Below, piece after piece: positions 1-7,834 of a DNA stretch of 37,737 nucleotides. The DNA is from Bacillota bacterium (lineage in GTDB: Bacteria > Bacillota > Clostridia > Lachnospirales > WQUN01). The stretch is from the NCBI GenBank assembly GCA_009782085.1, contig WQUN01000251.1, positions 1-37,737 of the forward strand, written 5' to 3'. The notes under the pieces were generated by a model, which did not search any database, was not told where the DNA came from, and saw nothing but the letters and a program-made list of their open reading frames with translations. A program made the translations under genes and the position numbers. Each line of letters starts with the position of its first letter. The stretch's first letter is position 1.

Positions 1-2
1 TC

Positions 3-2798
3 CTGGCGGCCGTCCTGGCTTTGATCCCCTCCCTCCCGGCCCTCGCCGCGGAGCCGCTCTTCGAGCTGACGACGCGGCGGGCGGTCACGAAGGGCGTTAC
101 ATACGAGGAGAACCGGCAGGTCACGGACGCCGGGCTGCTGGACATCCACGTCCTGACGATCCCCCTCGACGACCCGTACATAACCGTCGGCCCCGCCGCG
201 TCGGCAAACGACGCCGGCCTGAAGGAGACCGTGACGCGGCTTCTCGCGGACAACGGGGCCGTGGCCGGGACAAACGGCGACTTCTTCGGCCTCGCCGGGG
301 ACCATTCCTCCGCGTTCGGCCCGGAGGTCAAAGACGGGAAGCTGCTGTCCCTGAACACGTCCTTCAATAAGGAAGAAAACGAGTTTTCCGGGTTTTTCCT
401 GGACAACACGAACAACCCGTTCATGACGTTCATCCAGACCGAGATACACTTTTACAACGACGGCAAGGAGAATATCGCCGTCAGCGCGATAAACAAGGTC
501 TCGGACTTCGTTCTGCCCGTTATAATAACCCCGGCGGCCATGTCCGACACGGCCTCCGTCGACGCGCGGTTCGGCGGGCTTTTGAAGGTCGTGGTCAGCG
601 GACAAGCCATTTCTTACGTCTCCCGGAAGGGCGAGACGGTCAAAGTCCCGGCCGACGGCTACGTCCTGGTGATCCAGGAGGCCTCCGCGGACTGGTTCGG
701 CCCGTTCTTCAAGGCAGGGCAGAGCGCGGAGCTGAAGATCAGCACCAAGGGCGTCGACCTAAGCAAGATAGTCGCGGCCATCGGCGGCGGCGGGCGCATC
801 CTCGCCAACGGCGAGATCGTCTCCTACGGCACGATACCGGCGGGGCGGCAGCCGCGCACGGCTTTGGGCATCACCCGGGACAAGAAGCGGCTCATATTGG
901 CCGAGGTGGACGGCCGCTCGTATTCCATCGGCGCGACGAACGACGAGATGGGCCGGATCATGCTCCGCTACGGCGCGTACAACGCCATGCACCTGGACGG
1001 CGGCGGCTCGTCCACGATGGTCATAAAGGAGCCCGGCGCGGCGGACTACACCGTCGTCAACAACCTCTCCGACGGCGTCCAGCGCAAGGTGGTGAACGCC
1101 TTCGGGGTGTACGACAACGCCCCGGCGGGGCAAGTTTCGCGGATCGCGGTCAGGCCCGGGAGCGGGCGCGCCTTCCTGGGCTTTCCGGTAATCCTGGACG
1201 TCTACGGCCTGGACGAGTATTACCACAGGATCGACCTCGACCCGGCCCGGCTGACGCTGACCTCGGACGACCCGGCGGGCGTAATCGAAAACGGCGCGTA
1301 TACCGCCGGAAAGAGCGGGACGGTCACGTTCACCGCCTCCTACGACGGCCTGACCGGGACGGCTTCGCTGGGCGCTGAGGCTCTCGAGGAGCTGGACTGC
1401 GGCGTCGGCGAGATAAGGACGATGGAAGGCGGCAGGACAGCCCTGAGCTTCACCGGCATGGGCGGCAGCGGCGAACAGACCCCCATTACGGACGGGATCA
1501 CCTACGAAATCAGCCCCTCCGGCCTCGGCCACATGGAAGGGAACGTTTTCGTGGCCGACTCGGGCGGGCTTGGGTCGATAAAGGCTTCCGCGGCGGGGAT
1601 CCCGGCCTATGTGGCCGTGTACTCCGGCGGCGTCGAGACGCCCGTCTGCGATTTCGAGGGGGGCAAGGAACTGGGCTTCGCCGCCTATCCGGACACCGTG
1701 ACCGGCGGCGCCTCCTACGACGGCGCGCGCTTCAAGGACGGCGCGTCCGCGGCGAAGCTCGACTACGGTTTCAAGGTATACGACTCCACGCAGGCGGCCT
1801 ATCTCACGTTCGCGGAGCCCGTCAAATTCGACGGCCCGCTTGTGGCCCTGAAACTGTGGGCCTACGGCGACGGCAAGGGCTACTGGCTGCGCGGCAGGAT
1901 AACCGACGCCGGCGGGACGGCGTTTCCGATAGATTTCGCGAAAAACGTGGACTGGACGGGCTGGAAGCAGGTCACGGCGGTTTTGCCGGAGGACGCGAGC
2001 TATCCCGTGACCCTCGACAGGATATACATAGCCAGCCTCAACAACACCTCCGACGCCGGCGGGACGCTCTGGTTCGACGCGCTCTCGGCCGTCGCCCCGA
2101 TAAGCGGCGGGGTAGTCCTCCCGGACGCCCCGAAATACTCCGACGTCCTGCGCGCGGACCTGAGCGGCGCGCCGGATTTCGGCCAGGACGTCACCGTCAC
2201 GGCCCCGACGGTCTGGAAAGCCCCGGACGTGGAAACTGCGGACGGGGACGCGCGGGTACAAGCGCCGAAGGACTACGACGCGGTGCGCGCGGCCGTCCTG
2301 GCGTCTATGCGGCGGGACTGCCCCAGGGGCCTCTACCTGGGAGACACCGGCTTCGAGTATAAGTACGACGGCTTCGGCGCGTACCAGTGGAACACGGGCT
2401 ACGTCATGCACAGGGTGAGCACCACGGCGGTGCTCCAGATGACCGCCGCCAAGGGGGGGCTTCTGGCCTCCAACCCGAAGCAGTGGGCGGGTTTTTCCAA
2501 GGACGTGGCCGCGATGGACCCGGACTGCGTCATCGTGGAGCTGGACGCGAACCCACTGGAAAACTGGGACAAGGAGTTCGAGCTGTTCCACCTGGCCCTG
2601 GCGCGGTACGCGGACGCGGGCAAGCGCGTGTTCGTGGTGTCCGCGGATGGCCGGGACACGTCGGTGACGTCCAGGGACGGCGTCCGGTACATAAACCTCG
2701 GGAGCCTTTGGAACGCGGACGGGACGAGGAACGCGGATTACAGGGTTTTAAGGTTTCGGATAGACGGGAAGAATGTCAAGTATGACTTGCAAAAATAA
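3..2798 (+). CDS. Secreted phosphodiester glycosidase (NAGPA-like) domain protein, 5' partial
   Basis: The reading frame is open to the window edge. The track's start at 21 is a TTG inside a hydrophobic stretch (LAAVLALIPSLPALAAEP), which looks like a signal peptide core plus an AxA cleavage site, so the true start lies upstream. Residues about 60-370 carry the phosphodiester glycosidase (NAGPA/DUF2233) pattern: AGTNGDFF, GGGGRILANGEIV, RQPRTALGI and HLDGGGSSTMV. Next come a Big-like segment (about 375-460), a segment resembling a carbohydrate-binding beta-sandwich (about 540-700), and a C-terminal domain I do not recognise. The family cleaves phosphodiester-linked sugars and in bacteria is found with exopolysaccharide or wall-polymer genes. 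The 3' end overlaps murJ by 26 bases, so the two are probably co-transcribed. Family call is firm; the substrate is unknown. Confidence 0.88.
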   Translation: MAAVLALIPSLPALAAEPLFELTTRRAVTKGVTYEENRQVTDAGLLDIHVLTIPLDDPYITVGPAASANDAGLKETVTRLLADNGAVAGTNGDFFGLAGDHSSAFGPEVKDGKLLSLNTSFNKEENEFSGFFLDNTNNPFMTFIQTEIHFYNDGKENIAVSAINKVSDFVLPVIITPAAMSDTASVDARFGGLLKVVVSGQAISYVSRKGETVKVPADGYVLVIQEASADWFGPFFKAGQSAELKISTKGVDLSKIVAAIGGGGRILANGEIVSYGTIPAGRQPRTALGITRDKKRLILAEVDGRSYSIGATNDEMGRIMLRYGAYNAMHLDGGGSSTMVIKEPGAADYTVVNNLSDGVQRKVVNAFGVYDNAPAGQVSRIAVRPGSGRAFLGFPVILDVYGLDEYYHRIDLDPARLTLTSDDPAGVIENGAYTAGKSGTVTFTASYDGLTGTASLGAEALEELDCGVGEIRTMEGGRTALSFTGMGGSGEQTPITDGITYEISPSGLGHMEGNVFVADSGGLGSIKASAAGIPAYVAVYSGGVETPVCDFEGGKELGFAAYPDTVTGGASYDGARFKDGASAAKLDYGFKVYDSTQAAYLTFAEPVKFDGPLVALKLWAYGDGKGYWLRGRITDAGGTAFPIDFAKNVDWTGWKQVTAVLPEDASYPVTLDRIYIASLNNTSDAGGTLWFDALSAVAPISGGVVLPDAPKYSDVLRADLSGAPDFGQDVTVTAPTVWKAPDVETADGDARVQAPKDYDAVRAAVLASMRRDCPRGLYLGDTGFEYKYDGFGAYQWNTGYVMHRVSTTAVLQMTAAKGGLLASNPKQWAGFSKDVAAMDPDCVIVELDANPLENWDKEFELFHLALARYADAGKRVFVVSADGRDTSVTSRDGVRYINLGSLWNADGTRNADYRVLRFRIDGKNVKYDLQK

Positions 2799-4392
2799 AA
2801 AACCCTCCTCCGTCTTCAAAACCGTCGCCCTCATGACGGCAATAACCTTCGCCGGCAAGCTGCTGGGCCTCGTGCGGGAGAGCGTGATCTACGCGCGCCT
2901 CGGGACAGCCTCTTTGGAGGCGGCCGCCGTCAATTACGCAACCATGCTGCCGAACCAGTTCATGGACGTAATGTTCGCGGCGGTGGTAACGGCCAGCTTT
3001 ATACCGGTGTTCAACCTCGTCATGCAAAAACGGGGCAAAAACGAGGCTTTCGAGATGAGCTACAGGTTCATTTCGCTGATCCTGCTTGTTTCCGCGGCGG
3101 TCACGGCCGTTCTGACGCTTCTGGCGGGGCCGGTCATCTCCTCGTACGACGGCGGCAGGACGCCCGGGGTCTTGCGTCTGGGGACGACTTTGCTCAGGGT
3201 GATGCTCCCGATAATCGTCATAAGCTGCGCGGCGTTCTCGCTCACGGGTATCCTGCAGTCCCTCGGGGAGTTCAACATTCCGGCGGCAATGGCGCTTGTC
3301 TCCAACTCCGTGATTTTGGTCTATCTGATTTTTTTCCTGGACAGATTCGGCGTGACCGGGCTTTGCGCGGCGTTCTTGCTGGGCTGGGCGGCGCAGCTGC
3401 TGATGCAGATCCCGTTTTTGCTGAAGAATGGCTTCAAATTCAAATTCAGGCTCCCCAGCCCCGCCAAAATCCGCCGGGACGGCGATTTCCGCGAAATCGG
3501 CCTGTTGGCCGTCCCGGTCCTGGTGAGCACATGGGTCGCGCCGGTCAATCTCATAGTCAACGGCAAGGCCGCTTTACAGAGCGCATACGGGAGTCAGGCC
3601 ATGGTCACGCTCGCGCGCGCCAACACCCTCTACGCCGTGCTGGCGGGCGTCCTTGTGCTCTCCGTCTCCAACCTCATCTTCCCCAAGCTCTCCGCTTTGG
3701 CGGCCAACGACGAGGCGGAGGCTTTCGGCGCGGCTTTGAAGCAGGCCCTCCGCGCGCTTTTATACCTGCTGATCCCGATGGCGCTCGGCCTGATGGCCGT
3801 AAGCCGTCCCCTGATCCGGCTCTACCTGGAGCGCGGCAGCTTCGACGCCCTGTCCACGAGCCTGACGTCCTCGGCGCTGACCTGCTTCGCCGCCGGTATG
3901 CCGGGCTTCGGGCTGCAAACCGTGCTCGCGCGCGGCTTTTACGCCCGCCGGGAGGGCAAAACGCCGCTATACACCGGCCTCGCGGCCATGGCCGTCAACC
4001 TCGGCCTGAGCTTCCTGCTGGTGCGGTTCATGCGAGGCGCGAGCGGGCCGGCTCTGGCCTCGTCGGTCTCCGTCTCTGTCGTGGCGGGGCTGATGCTCTG
4101 GCGCATGGGCAGGCGGAACAGGTACGCGCTGGACCGGAAGATGCTCGTTGACGCGCTTAAAATGCTGATCGCCGGGGGCGTCATGTTCGGGGCGGCGGTT
4201 TTGACCGGCGCGGGCGTACGGGCGCTGGGGGCCGGCGGGCTTTTGGGGCGGATTCTGGCCGTGGTCCTGCCGGTTTTGGCCGGGATAGCCGTGTATTTCC
4301 CGCTGACCGCGGCGATGCGGCTGGAGGAGGCCAGGACGGCATGGAAGATGGTTGGAAACAAGAAAAGAGGCCTGACGTGTACAAAATCCTAA
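2773..4392 (+). CDS. murJ: MurJ/MviN lipid II flippase
   Basis: A 539-residue polytopic membrane protein with about 14 hydrophobic segments. The N-terminal signature (ITFAGKLLGLVRESVIYARLG followed by MLPNQFMDVMFAA) is typical of MurJ/MviN of the MOP superfamily, which flips lipid-linked peptidoglycan precursor to the outer face of the membrane. The length fits the family. It starts inside the end of the upstream glycosidase gene; a second ATG three codons later (2782) is an alternative start. The gene downstream begins inside its 3' end, so the three form a translationally coupled block. A paralogue dedicated to a different lipid-linked polymer is possible, because the neighbours are polymer-modifying enzymes rather than peptidoglycan genes. 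Confidence 0.92.
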   Translation: MSSMTCKNKKPSSVFKTVALMTAITFAGKLLGLVRESVIYARLGTASLEAAAVNYATMLPNQFMDVMFAAVVTASFIPVFNLVMQKRGKNEAFEMSYRFISLILLVSAAVTAVLTLLAGPVISSYDGGRTPGVLRLGTTLLRVMLPIIVISCAAFSLTGILQSLGEFNIPAAMALVSNSVILVYLIFFLDRFGVTGLCAAFLLGWAAQLLMQIPFLLKNGFKFKFRLPSPAKIRRDGDFREIGLLAVPVLVSTWVAPVNLIVNGKAALQSAYGSQAMVTLARANTLYAVLAGVLVLSVSNLIFPKLSALAANDEAEAFGAALKQALRALLYLLIPMALGLMAVSRPLIRLYLERGSFDALSTSLTSSALTCFAAGMPGFGLQTVLARGFYARREGKTPLYTGLAAMAVNLGLSFLLVRFMRGASGPALASSVSVSVVAGLMLWRMGRRNRYALDRKMLVDALKMLIAGGVMFGAAVLTGAGVRALGAGGLLGRILAVVLPVLAGIAVYFPLTAAMRLEEARTAWKMVGNKKRGLTCTKS

Positions 4393-6614
4393 TGACCACC
4401 ATGCGGCTGGACATAGGCGGCGCGGAAACGCATATCCTGGAGTTGTCCAAGGCCCTGAAAAAGCGCGGCTACGAGGTTTTCGTCGCCTCGAACGGCGGTG
4501 GCTTCGTCCGGGAGCTCGCCGCCTGCGGGATACCGCATTACGACGTCCCGCTGCACACGAAACGGCTTACGAGCCTGATAAAGTCCTACCGGACGCTAAA
4601 AAGGATCATCGCGGGCAACGACATCCGCCTGGTTCACGCCCACGCGCGCATCCCGGCGTTTATCTGCGCCCTTCTGCAAAAAAAGCTAAATTTCCGGCTT
4701 GTGACCACCGTGCACTTCGTGTTCAACGCGGCGTTCCCGTTCAACATCATCTCCCGCTGGGGGGAAAAGAGCCTGGCGGTCAGCGCGGATCTGCGCGAAT
4801 ATCTGGAGGAAAACTACGGCGTCCCGCCGGGGAACATCACGGACACCGTGAACGGCATAGACACGGAGCGGTTCGCCCCCGGCGCGCCGGACGCGGGCGT
4901 CGCGGAGGAATTCCGGCTGGAGGAAAACCGCTTTCGGATCGTCCACGTGTGCAGGATGGATAAAAACAACGACCGGACGACGTATAAGCTGATGGACGCG
5001 GCGGAGCGGCTGTACGCGGAAAGGCCGGAAATCCAGCTCGTCATCGTCGGCGGCGGGGACGACGAGGCTAATATAGCCAAAGCGGCGAACGAACACAACT
5101 CCCGGACGGGCGGGCGGCTGGTCATCTTCGCGGGCAAGCGGCACGACGTCAGGGAGTTTCTGACCAACGGCAAAGTCTTCGCCGGCATCAGCCGCGCGGC
5201 CATGGAGGCCATGTCGATGGAGATGCCGGTGATTTTGGCCGGGGAGCACGTATATCCCGGCTATCTGGGGATTTTCAGGGAGGAAGTGCTGGAAAAAGCC
5301 GTGGCGACCAATTTCACCTGCCGCGGCTTCGAGGAGCCCACCGCCGAAAAAATCGCGCGGGACATAGCGGCGCTTATGGACACGGACGCGGCCGGGCTTA
5401 AAAAACTCGGGCGCTACGGCCGGGAGATCATCATGAAAAATTATTCCGTCGAGAGGATGTGCGACGACGCCGCCGCGGTCTATGAGTCTCTGCGCAAGCC
5501 GCCGAAAAAGCCGGTGGACGTGGTCATTTCTGGGTATTACGGCTTCAAGAACAGCGGGGACGACTATCTGCTGAAGGCCATAATCGAGGGCCTCCGCGGC
5601 CTGCGCCCCGCCATAAGCGTCGTCGTCCTGTCCCGGAGGCCGGAGGACACGCGGAAAATCTACGGCGTGGAGGCCGTGAACCGCTTCAACTTTCCCGCGG
5701 TCGGCGCCTTGCTCAAGAAGACGAGCCTTTTGGTGACCGGCGGCGGAAGCCTTATCCAGGACGAGACTAGCACCCAGTCGCTCCTCTATTACCTCTGGGT
5801 CATAAACGCCGCCGGGAAGCGCGGCTGCCGGAACATGCTCTACGCTAACGGGATCGGCCCCGTCCTGCGGCCGAAGAACGCCCGCCGCGCGGCGAAGGCG
5901 CTGAACAAAGTCGATCTGATAACTTTGCGCGACGAACAGTCCCTTGCGGAGCTGAAGAAATTCGGCGTGACAAACCCGGAAATCGCCGTCACAGCCGACC
6001 CCGTGTTCAGCCTGCGGGACGCGGACGGCGGCGGGGCGGAAAAGCTGCTCCGCGGCCTGGGCGTCGGCGAGGGCAAAGAGTATTTCGCGGTCTCCGTCCG
6101 CAGCTGGAAGCGGAACAGGCCGGGCTTCGAAGAGGAGATAGCCGCCTTCGCCGACCGGGCCGGCGAAAAGTACGGCCTCACGCCTGTGTTCATCATCATG
6201 CGCCAGGCCGAGGACGCCGAGATCACGAAAAAGATCATCGGCCTGATGAAAACCCCGGCGGCGCTTCTGGGCCCGGACAGCGCGGCCGGGTCGATCCCCG
6301 GCGTCGCGGCCGGGGCGCGGTTCGTCCTCGGCATGAGGTTCCACGCCGTCGTCTACGCGCTCCAGAGCGGAACGCCCGCGATCGGGCTGGTGTACAACCC
6401 CAAGGTAAAGGCCGTGATGGACGTGTTCGGCCAAAGCCTGTACGCGGACGTCGGCGATTTCGACGCCGCCGGGCTCTGCGGGTTCGCGGAGCAAATCATG
6501 GGGGACAGGGAGCGCATCGCCGAAGACATATCCCGCATCGCGCAAAACGAGGCCGCGAAGGCGGAGGAGAACAACGGGCTTTGCGTGGGGCTGCTGGAGA
6601 GGCCGCTATTTTGA
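4377..6614 (+). CDS. csaB: Two-domain protein: GT4 glycosyltransferase fused to CsaB-type polysaccharide pyruvyl transferase
   Basis: About residues 1-365 form a GT-B family 4 glycosyltransferase: GGAETHILELSKALKKRGYEV near the N-terminus, VHAHARIPAF, VNGIDTERF, and an acidic EAM region near MEAMSMEMPVILAG. About residues 380-745 form a CsaB-like pyruvyl transferase: SGYYGFKNSGDDYLL, GGGSLIQDETS, LYANGIGPV and GMRFHAVVYALQSGTPAIG. CsaB attaches pyruvyl ketals to secondary cell-wall polymers, which then bind SLH-domain surface proteins. I prefer the GTG at 4377 (AAGAGG six bases upstream, MYKILMTTMRLDIGGAETH) over the track's 4341. It overlaps murJ by 16 bases and, at its end, the convergent thpR by 9. 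No frame break is visible at the domain junction. Confidence 0.88.
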   Translation: MYKILMTTMRLDIGGAETHILELSKALKKRGYEVFVASNGGGFVRELAACGIPHYDVPLHTKRLTSLIKSYRTLKRIIAGNDIRLVHAHARIPAFICALLQKKLNFRLVTTVHFVFNAAFPFNIISRWGEKSLAVSADLREYLEENYGVPPGNITDTVNGIDTERFAPGAPDAGVAEEFRLEENRFRIVHVCRMDKNNDRTTYKLMDAAERLYAERPEIQLVIVGGGDDEANIAKAANEHNSRTGGRLVIFAGKRHDVREFLTNGKVFAGISRAAMEAMSMEMPVILAGEHVYPGYLGIFREEVLEKAVATNFTCRGFEEPTAEKIARDIAALMDTDAAGLKKLGRYGREIIMKNYSVERMCDDAAAVYESLRKPPKKPVDVVISGYYGFKNSGDDYLLKAIIEGLRGLRPAISVVVLSRRPEDTRKIYGVEAVNRFNFPAVGALLKKTSLLVTGGGSLIQDETSTQSLLYYLWVINAAGKRGCRNMLYANGIGPVLRPKNARRAAKALNKVDLITLRDEQSLAELKKFGVTNPEIAVTADPVFSLRDADGGGAEKLLRGLGVGEGKEYFAVSVRSWKRNRPGFEEEIAAFADRAGEKYGLTPVFIIMRQAEDAEITKKIIGLMKTPAALLGPDSAAGSIPGVAAGARFVLGMRFHAVVYALQSGTPAIGLVYNPKVKAVMDVFGQSLYADVGDFDAAGLCGFAEQIMGDRERIAEDISRIAQNEAAKAEENNGLCVGLLERPLF

Positions 6615-7121
6615 AACCGTATGTATCGCCGTATACGTCAGTTTCCCCCGTATCCGCTCAGACTTCATCAGGTCTATCGCCGAGACGGTCTCCCCGAACG
6701 GCTCCGTCTCCCACGGCTTCTCCCCGGTCACGACCTCGCGCCCGAGGGTTATGTGCGGATGGTAATCCCCGGCGTCGACGGCGAAACCGTCCCGGAGGAG
6801 CCTTTCGGTCAGCTCCCGCTGCAAAGCCAGAAGCGGCTTGCTCTCCCGCACGCCGGCCCACCATATGTCGCCCCCCCGGCGGCCGAACCGCCCGACGCGG
6901 GCTATAACCGCCGGAAACGGCTCGAAATCGGCCGCGTCCATGGCCGACCTGACGCGGGCTGTTTGCGCGGCGTCGCACTCCCCGATAAAGACGAGGGTCA
7001 GGTGCAGATTGTCCGGCTCGGAGAAGTTCCCGGCGGAGGATTTGCCCCGCAGCCCGTCCCGAAGGGCCAGCAGCCGCTCGCGCACGGCGGGGCCGAAGTT
7101 TATGGCTATGAAAAGACGCAT
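6606..7121 (-). CDS. thpR: RNA 2',3'-cyclic phosphodiesterase (LigT/ThpR family)
   Basis: A 171-residue 2H phosphoesterase. The two HxTx catalytic motifs are present: HLTL at residues 40-43 and HITL at 123-126, and the N-terminus MRLFIAINF is typical. The family hydrolyses 2',3'-cyclic phosphodiester RNA ends; the physiological role in bacteria is poorly defined. The ATG at 7121 is preceded by GGAGGG at good spacing. It converges on the csaB fusion with a 9-base overlap of the two 3' ends, leaving no room for a terminator between them. Confidence 0.93.
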   Translation of the reverse strand: MRLFIAINFGPAVRERLLALRDGLRGKSSAGNFSEPDNLHLTLVFIGECDAAQTARVRSAMDAADFEPFPAVIARVGRFGRRGGDIWWAGVRESKPLLALQRELTERLLRDGFAVDAGDYHPHITLGREVVTGEKPWETEPFGETVSAIDLMKSERIRGKLTYTAIHTVSK

Positions 7122-7150
7122 GGAATAACCCTCCCTCAGAATAAAGCCTA

Positions 7151-7278
7151 AACGGTCAAGACCGTTCCCAGATAGAAACCGGAACGGTCAAGACCGTTAC
7201 AAGACAGAAACCGGAACGGTCAAGACCGTTACAAGATAGAAACCGGAACGGTCAAGACCGTTCCCTACAGAACCGTTG
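7151..7278. repeat. Four 32-bp tandem units, each with palindrome AACGGTCAAGACCGTT
   Basis: The 16-base palindrome starts at 7151, 7183, 7215 and 7247, an exact 32-bp period. The linkers differ slightly (CAGATAGAAACCGG, CAAGACAGAAACCGG, CAAGATAGAAACCGG). The last copy runs into CCCTACAG, so read on the minus strand it begins CTGTAGGGAACGGTC. The same palindrome recurs at 7608 and three times between rplW and rplB. Confidence 0.9.
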
Positions 7279-7346
7279 TTTGTTCAATTATTCCACAATT
7301 AATTCATTGTATATGTATACTGACAATCGAAAACATTGCCGTTTCG

Positions 7347-7374
7347 TAGGGACGAACGCCCTCGGCCGTTCGCC
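7347..7374 (+). repeat. TAGGG-type hairpin
   Basis: TAGGGACGAACG is followed by a short loop and CCGTTCGCC, giving an inverted repeat with the same TAGGG lead-in as the hairpins in the ribosomal operon but a different stem. Confidence 0.6.
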
Positions 7375-7390
7375 GTATTTGCCGGTTCCA

Positions 7391-7450
7391 TACCGGATAA
7401 GGAAAACATTTGCCGACGGCATGGGGGGATAATGTTTTCGTACTCCGGTA
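7391..7450. repeat. 60-bp inverted-repeat element (TACCGGA...GAAAACATT arms)
   Basis: The left arm TACCGGATAAGGAAAACATT is mirrored by the right arm AATGTTTTCGTACTCCGGTA. A second copy of 66 bp with the same arms lies at 12195-12260 upstream of the RlmM-like gene. Confidence 0.75.
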
Positions 7451-7463
7451 TATCCTCCGCGAA

Positions 7464-7559
7464 GTCAGATACGGACAACCGTGGCGGTCGTCACTGTCAG
7501 ATACGGACAACCGTGGCGGTCGTCCCTGTCAGATACGGACGACCGGTGCGGTCGTCACT
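7464..7559. repeat. Three 32-bp tandem repeats
   Basis: Units start at 7464, 7496 and 7528 with the head GTCAGATACGGAC. Each contains a small inverted repeat, clearest in the third (GACGACC...GGTCGTC). There are only a few substitutions between units and no spacers, so this is not a CRISPR array. Confidence 0.88.
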
Positions 7560-7607
7560 GCCATACGGCAAATGTTTTCTGACACAGTATAATATCCGAT
7601 CCGCTCG

Positions 7608-7696
7608 TAGGGAACGGTCTTGACCGTTCCGGGCCCTGACCGTTCCGGGCCTAATCCGTTCCGGGCCTTGACCGTCCCGCATCCTAACCGTCCCGC
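7608..7696. repeat. TAGGGAACGGTC hairpin followed by decaying half-copies
   Basis: A full TAGGGAACGGTCTTGACCGTTCC palindrome is followed by about four degenerate partial repeats of TTGACCGTTCCGGGCC. The pattern suggests local slippage from one complete unit. Confidence 0.75.
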
Positions 7697-7724
7697 GGCA
7701 GAGGCCCTCATCCCGCCCACAACA

Positions 7725-7834
7725 GGCGACCTCTATAAACTGTCATCCTGAGCGAAGCGAAGGATCTTAAACAGCCAAAACATAAGATTCTTCGCTGCGC
7801 TCAGAATGACAAAGATGGGTTTGTAGAGGCTGCC
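7725..7834. repeat. 110-bp dispersed element, copy 1
   Basis: The outer ends are inverted repeats (GGCGACCTCTATAAAC and GTTTGTAGAGGCTGCC). The inside is a second long inverted repeat, GTCATCCTGAGCGAAGCGAA against TTCGCTGCGCTCAGAATGAC. Related copies are at 20566, 33492 and, degenerate, inside the methyltransferase gene at 13021. The right end overlaps the 3' end of the prepilin peptidase ORF and supplies its last codons and stop. Confidence 0.88.

Larger units (their letters stand above)
7122..7724. other. Repeat-filled noncoding region between thpR and the prepilin peptidase gene
   Basis: No credible gene is present; the short ORFs in the track are translations of repeats. In order it holds four 32-bp palindromic units, an AT-rich stretch (about 7268-7330) that could carry the thpR promoter but has no clear -35/-10 pair, a TAGGG hairpin, a 60-bp inverted-repeat element, three different 32-bp tandem units, and a decaying block of the first palindrome. 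A 110-bp element starts at 7725. Confidence 0.7.

Noticed and set aside
759-2591. 610-codon minus-strand ORF opposite the glycosidase
   Set aside because: Arg/Val/His-rich composition typical of antisense frames in GC-rich coding DNA; the plus strand has clear domains.
4686-6545. 619-codon minus-strand ORF opposite the csaB fusion
   Set aside because: Antisense shadow; no motifs and the plus-strand protein is well supported.
7151-7559. CRISPR array suggested by evenly spaced repeats
   Set aside because: Units are directly adjacent, linkers are near-identical rather than unique spacers, and no cas genes are in the window.
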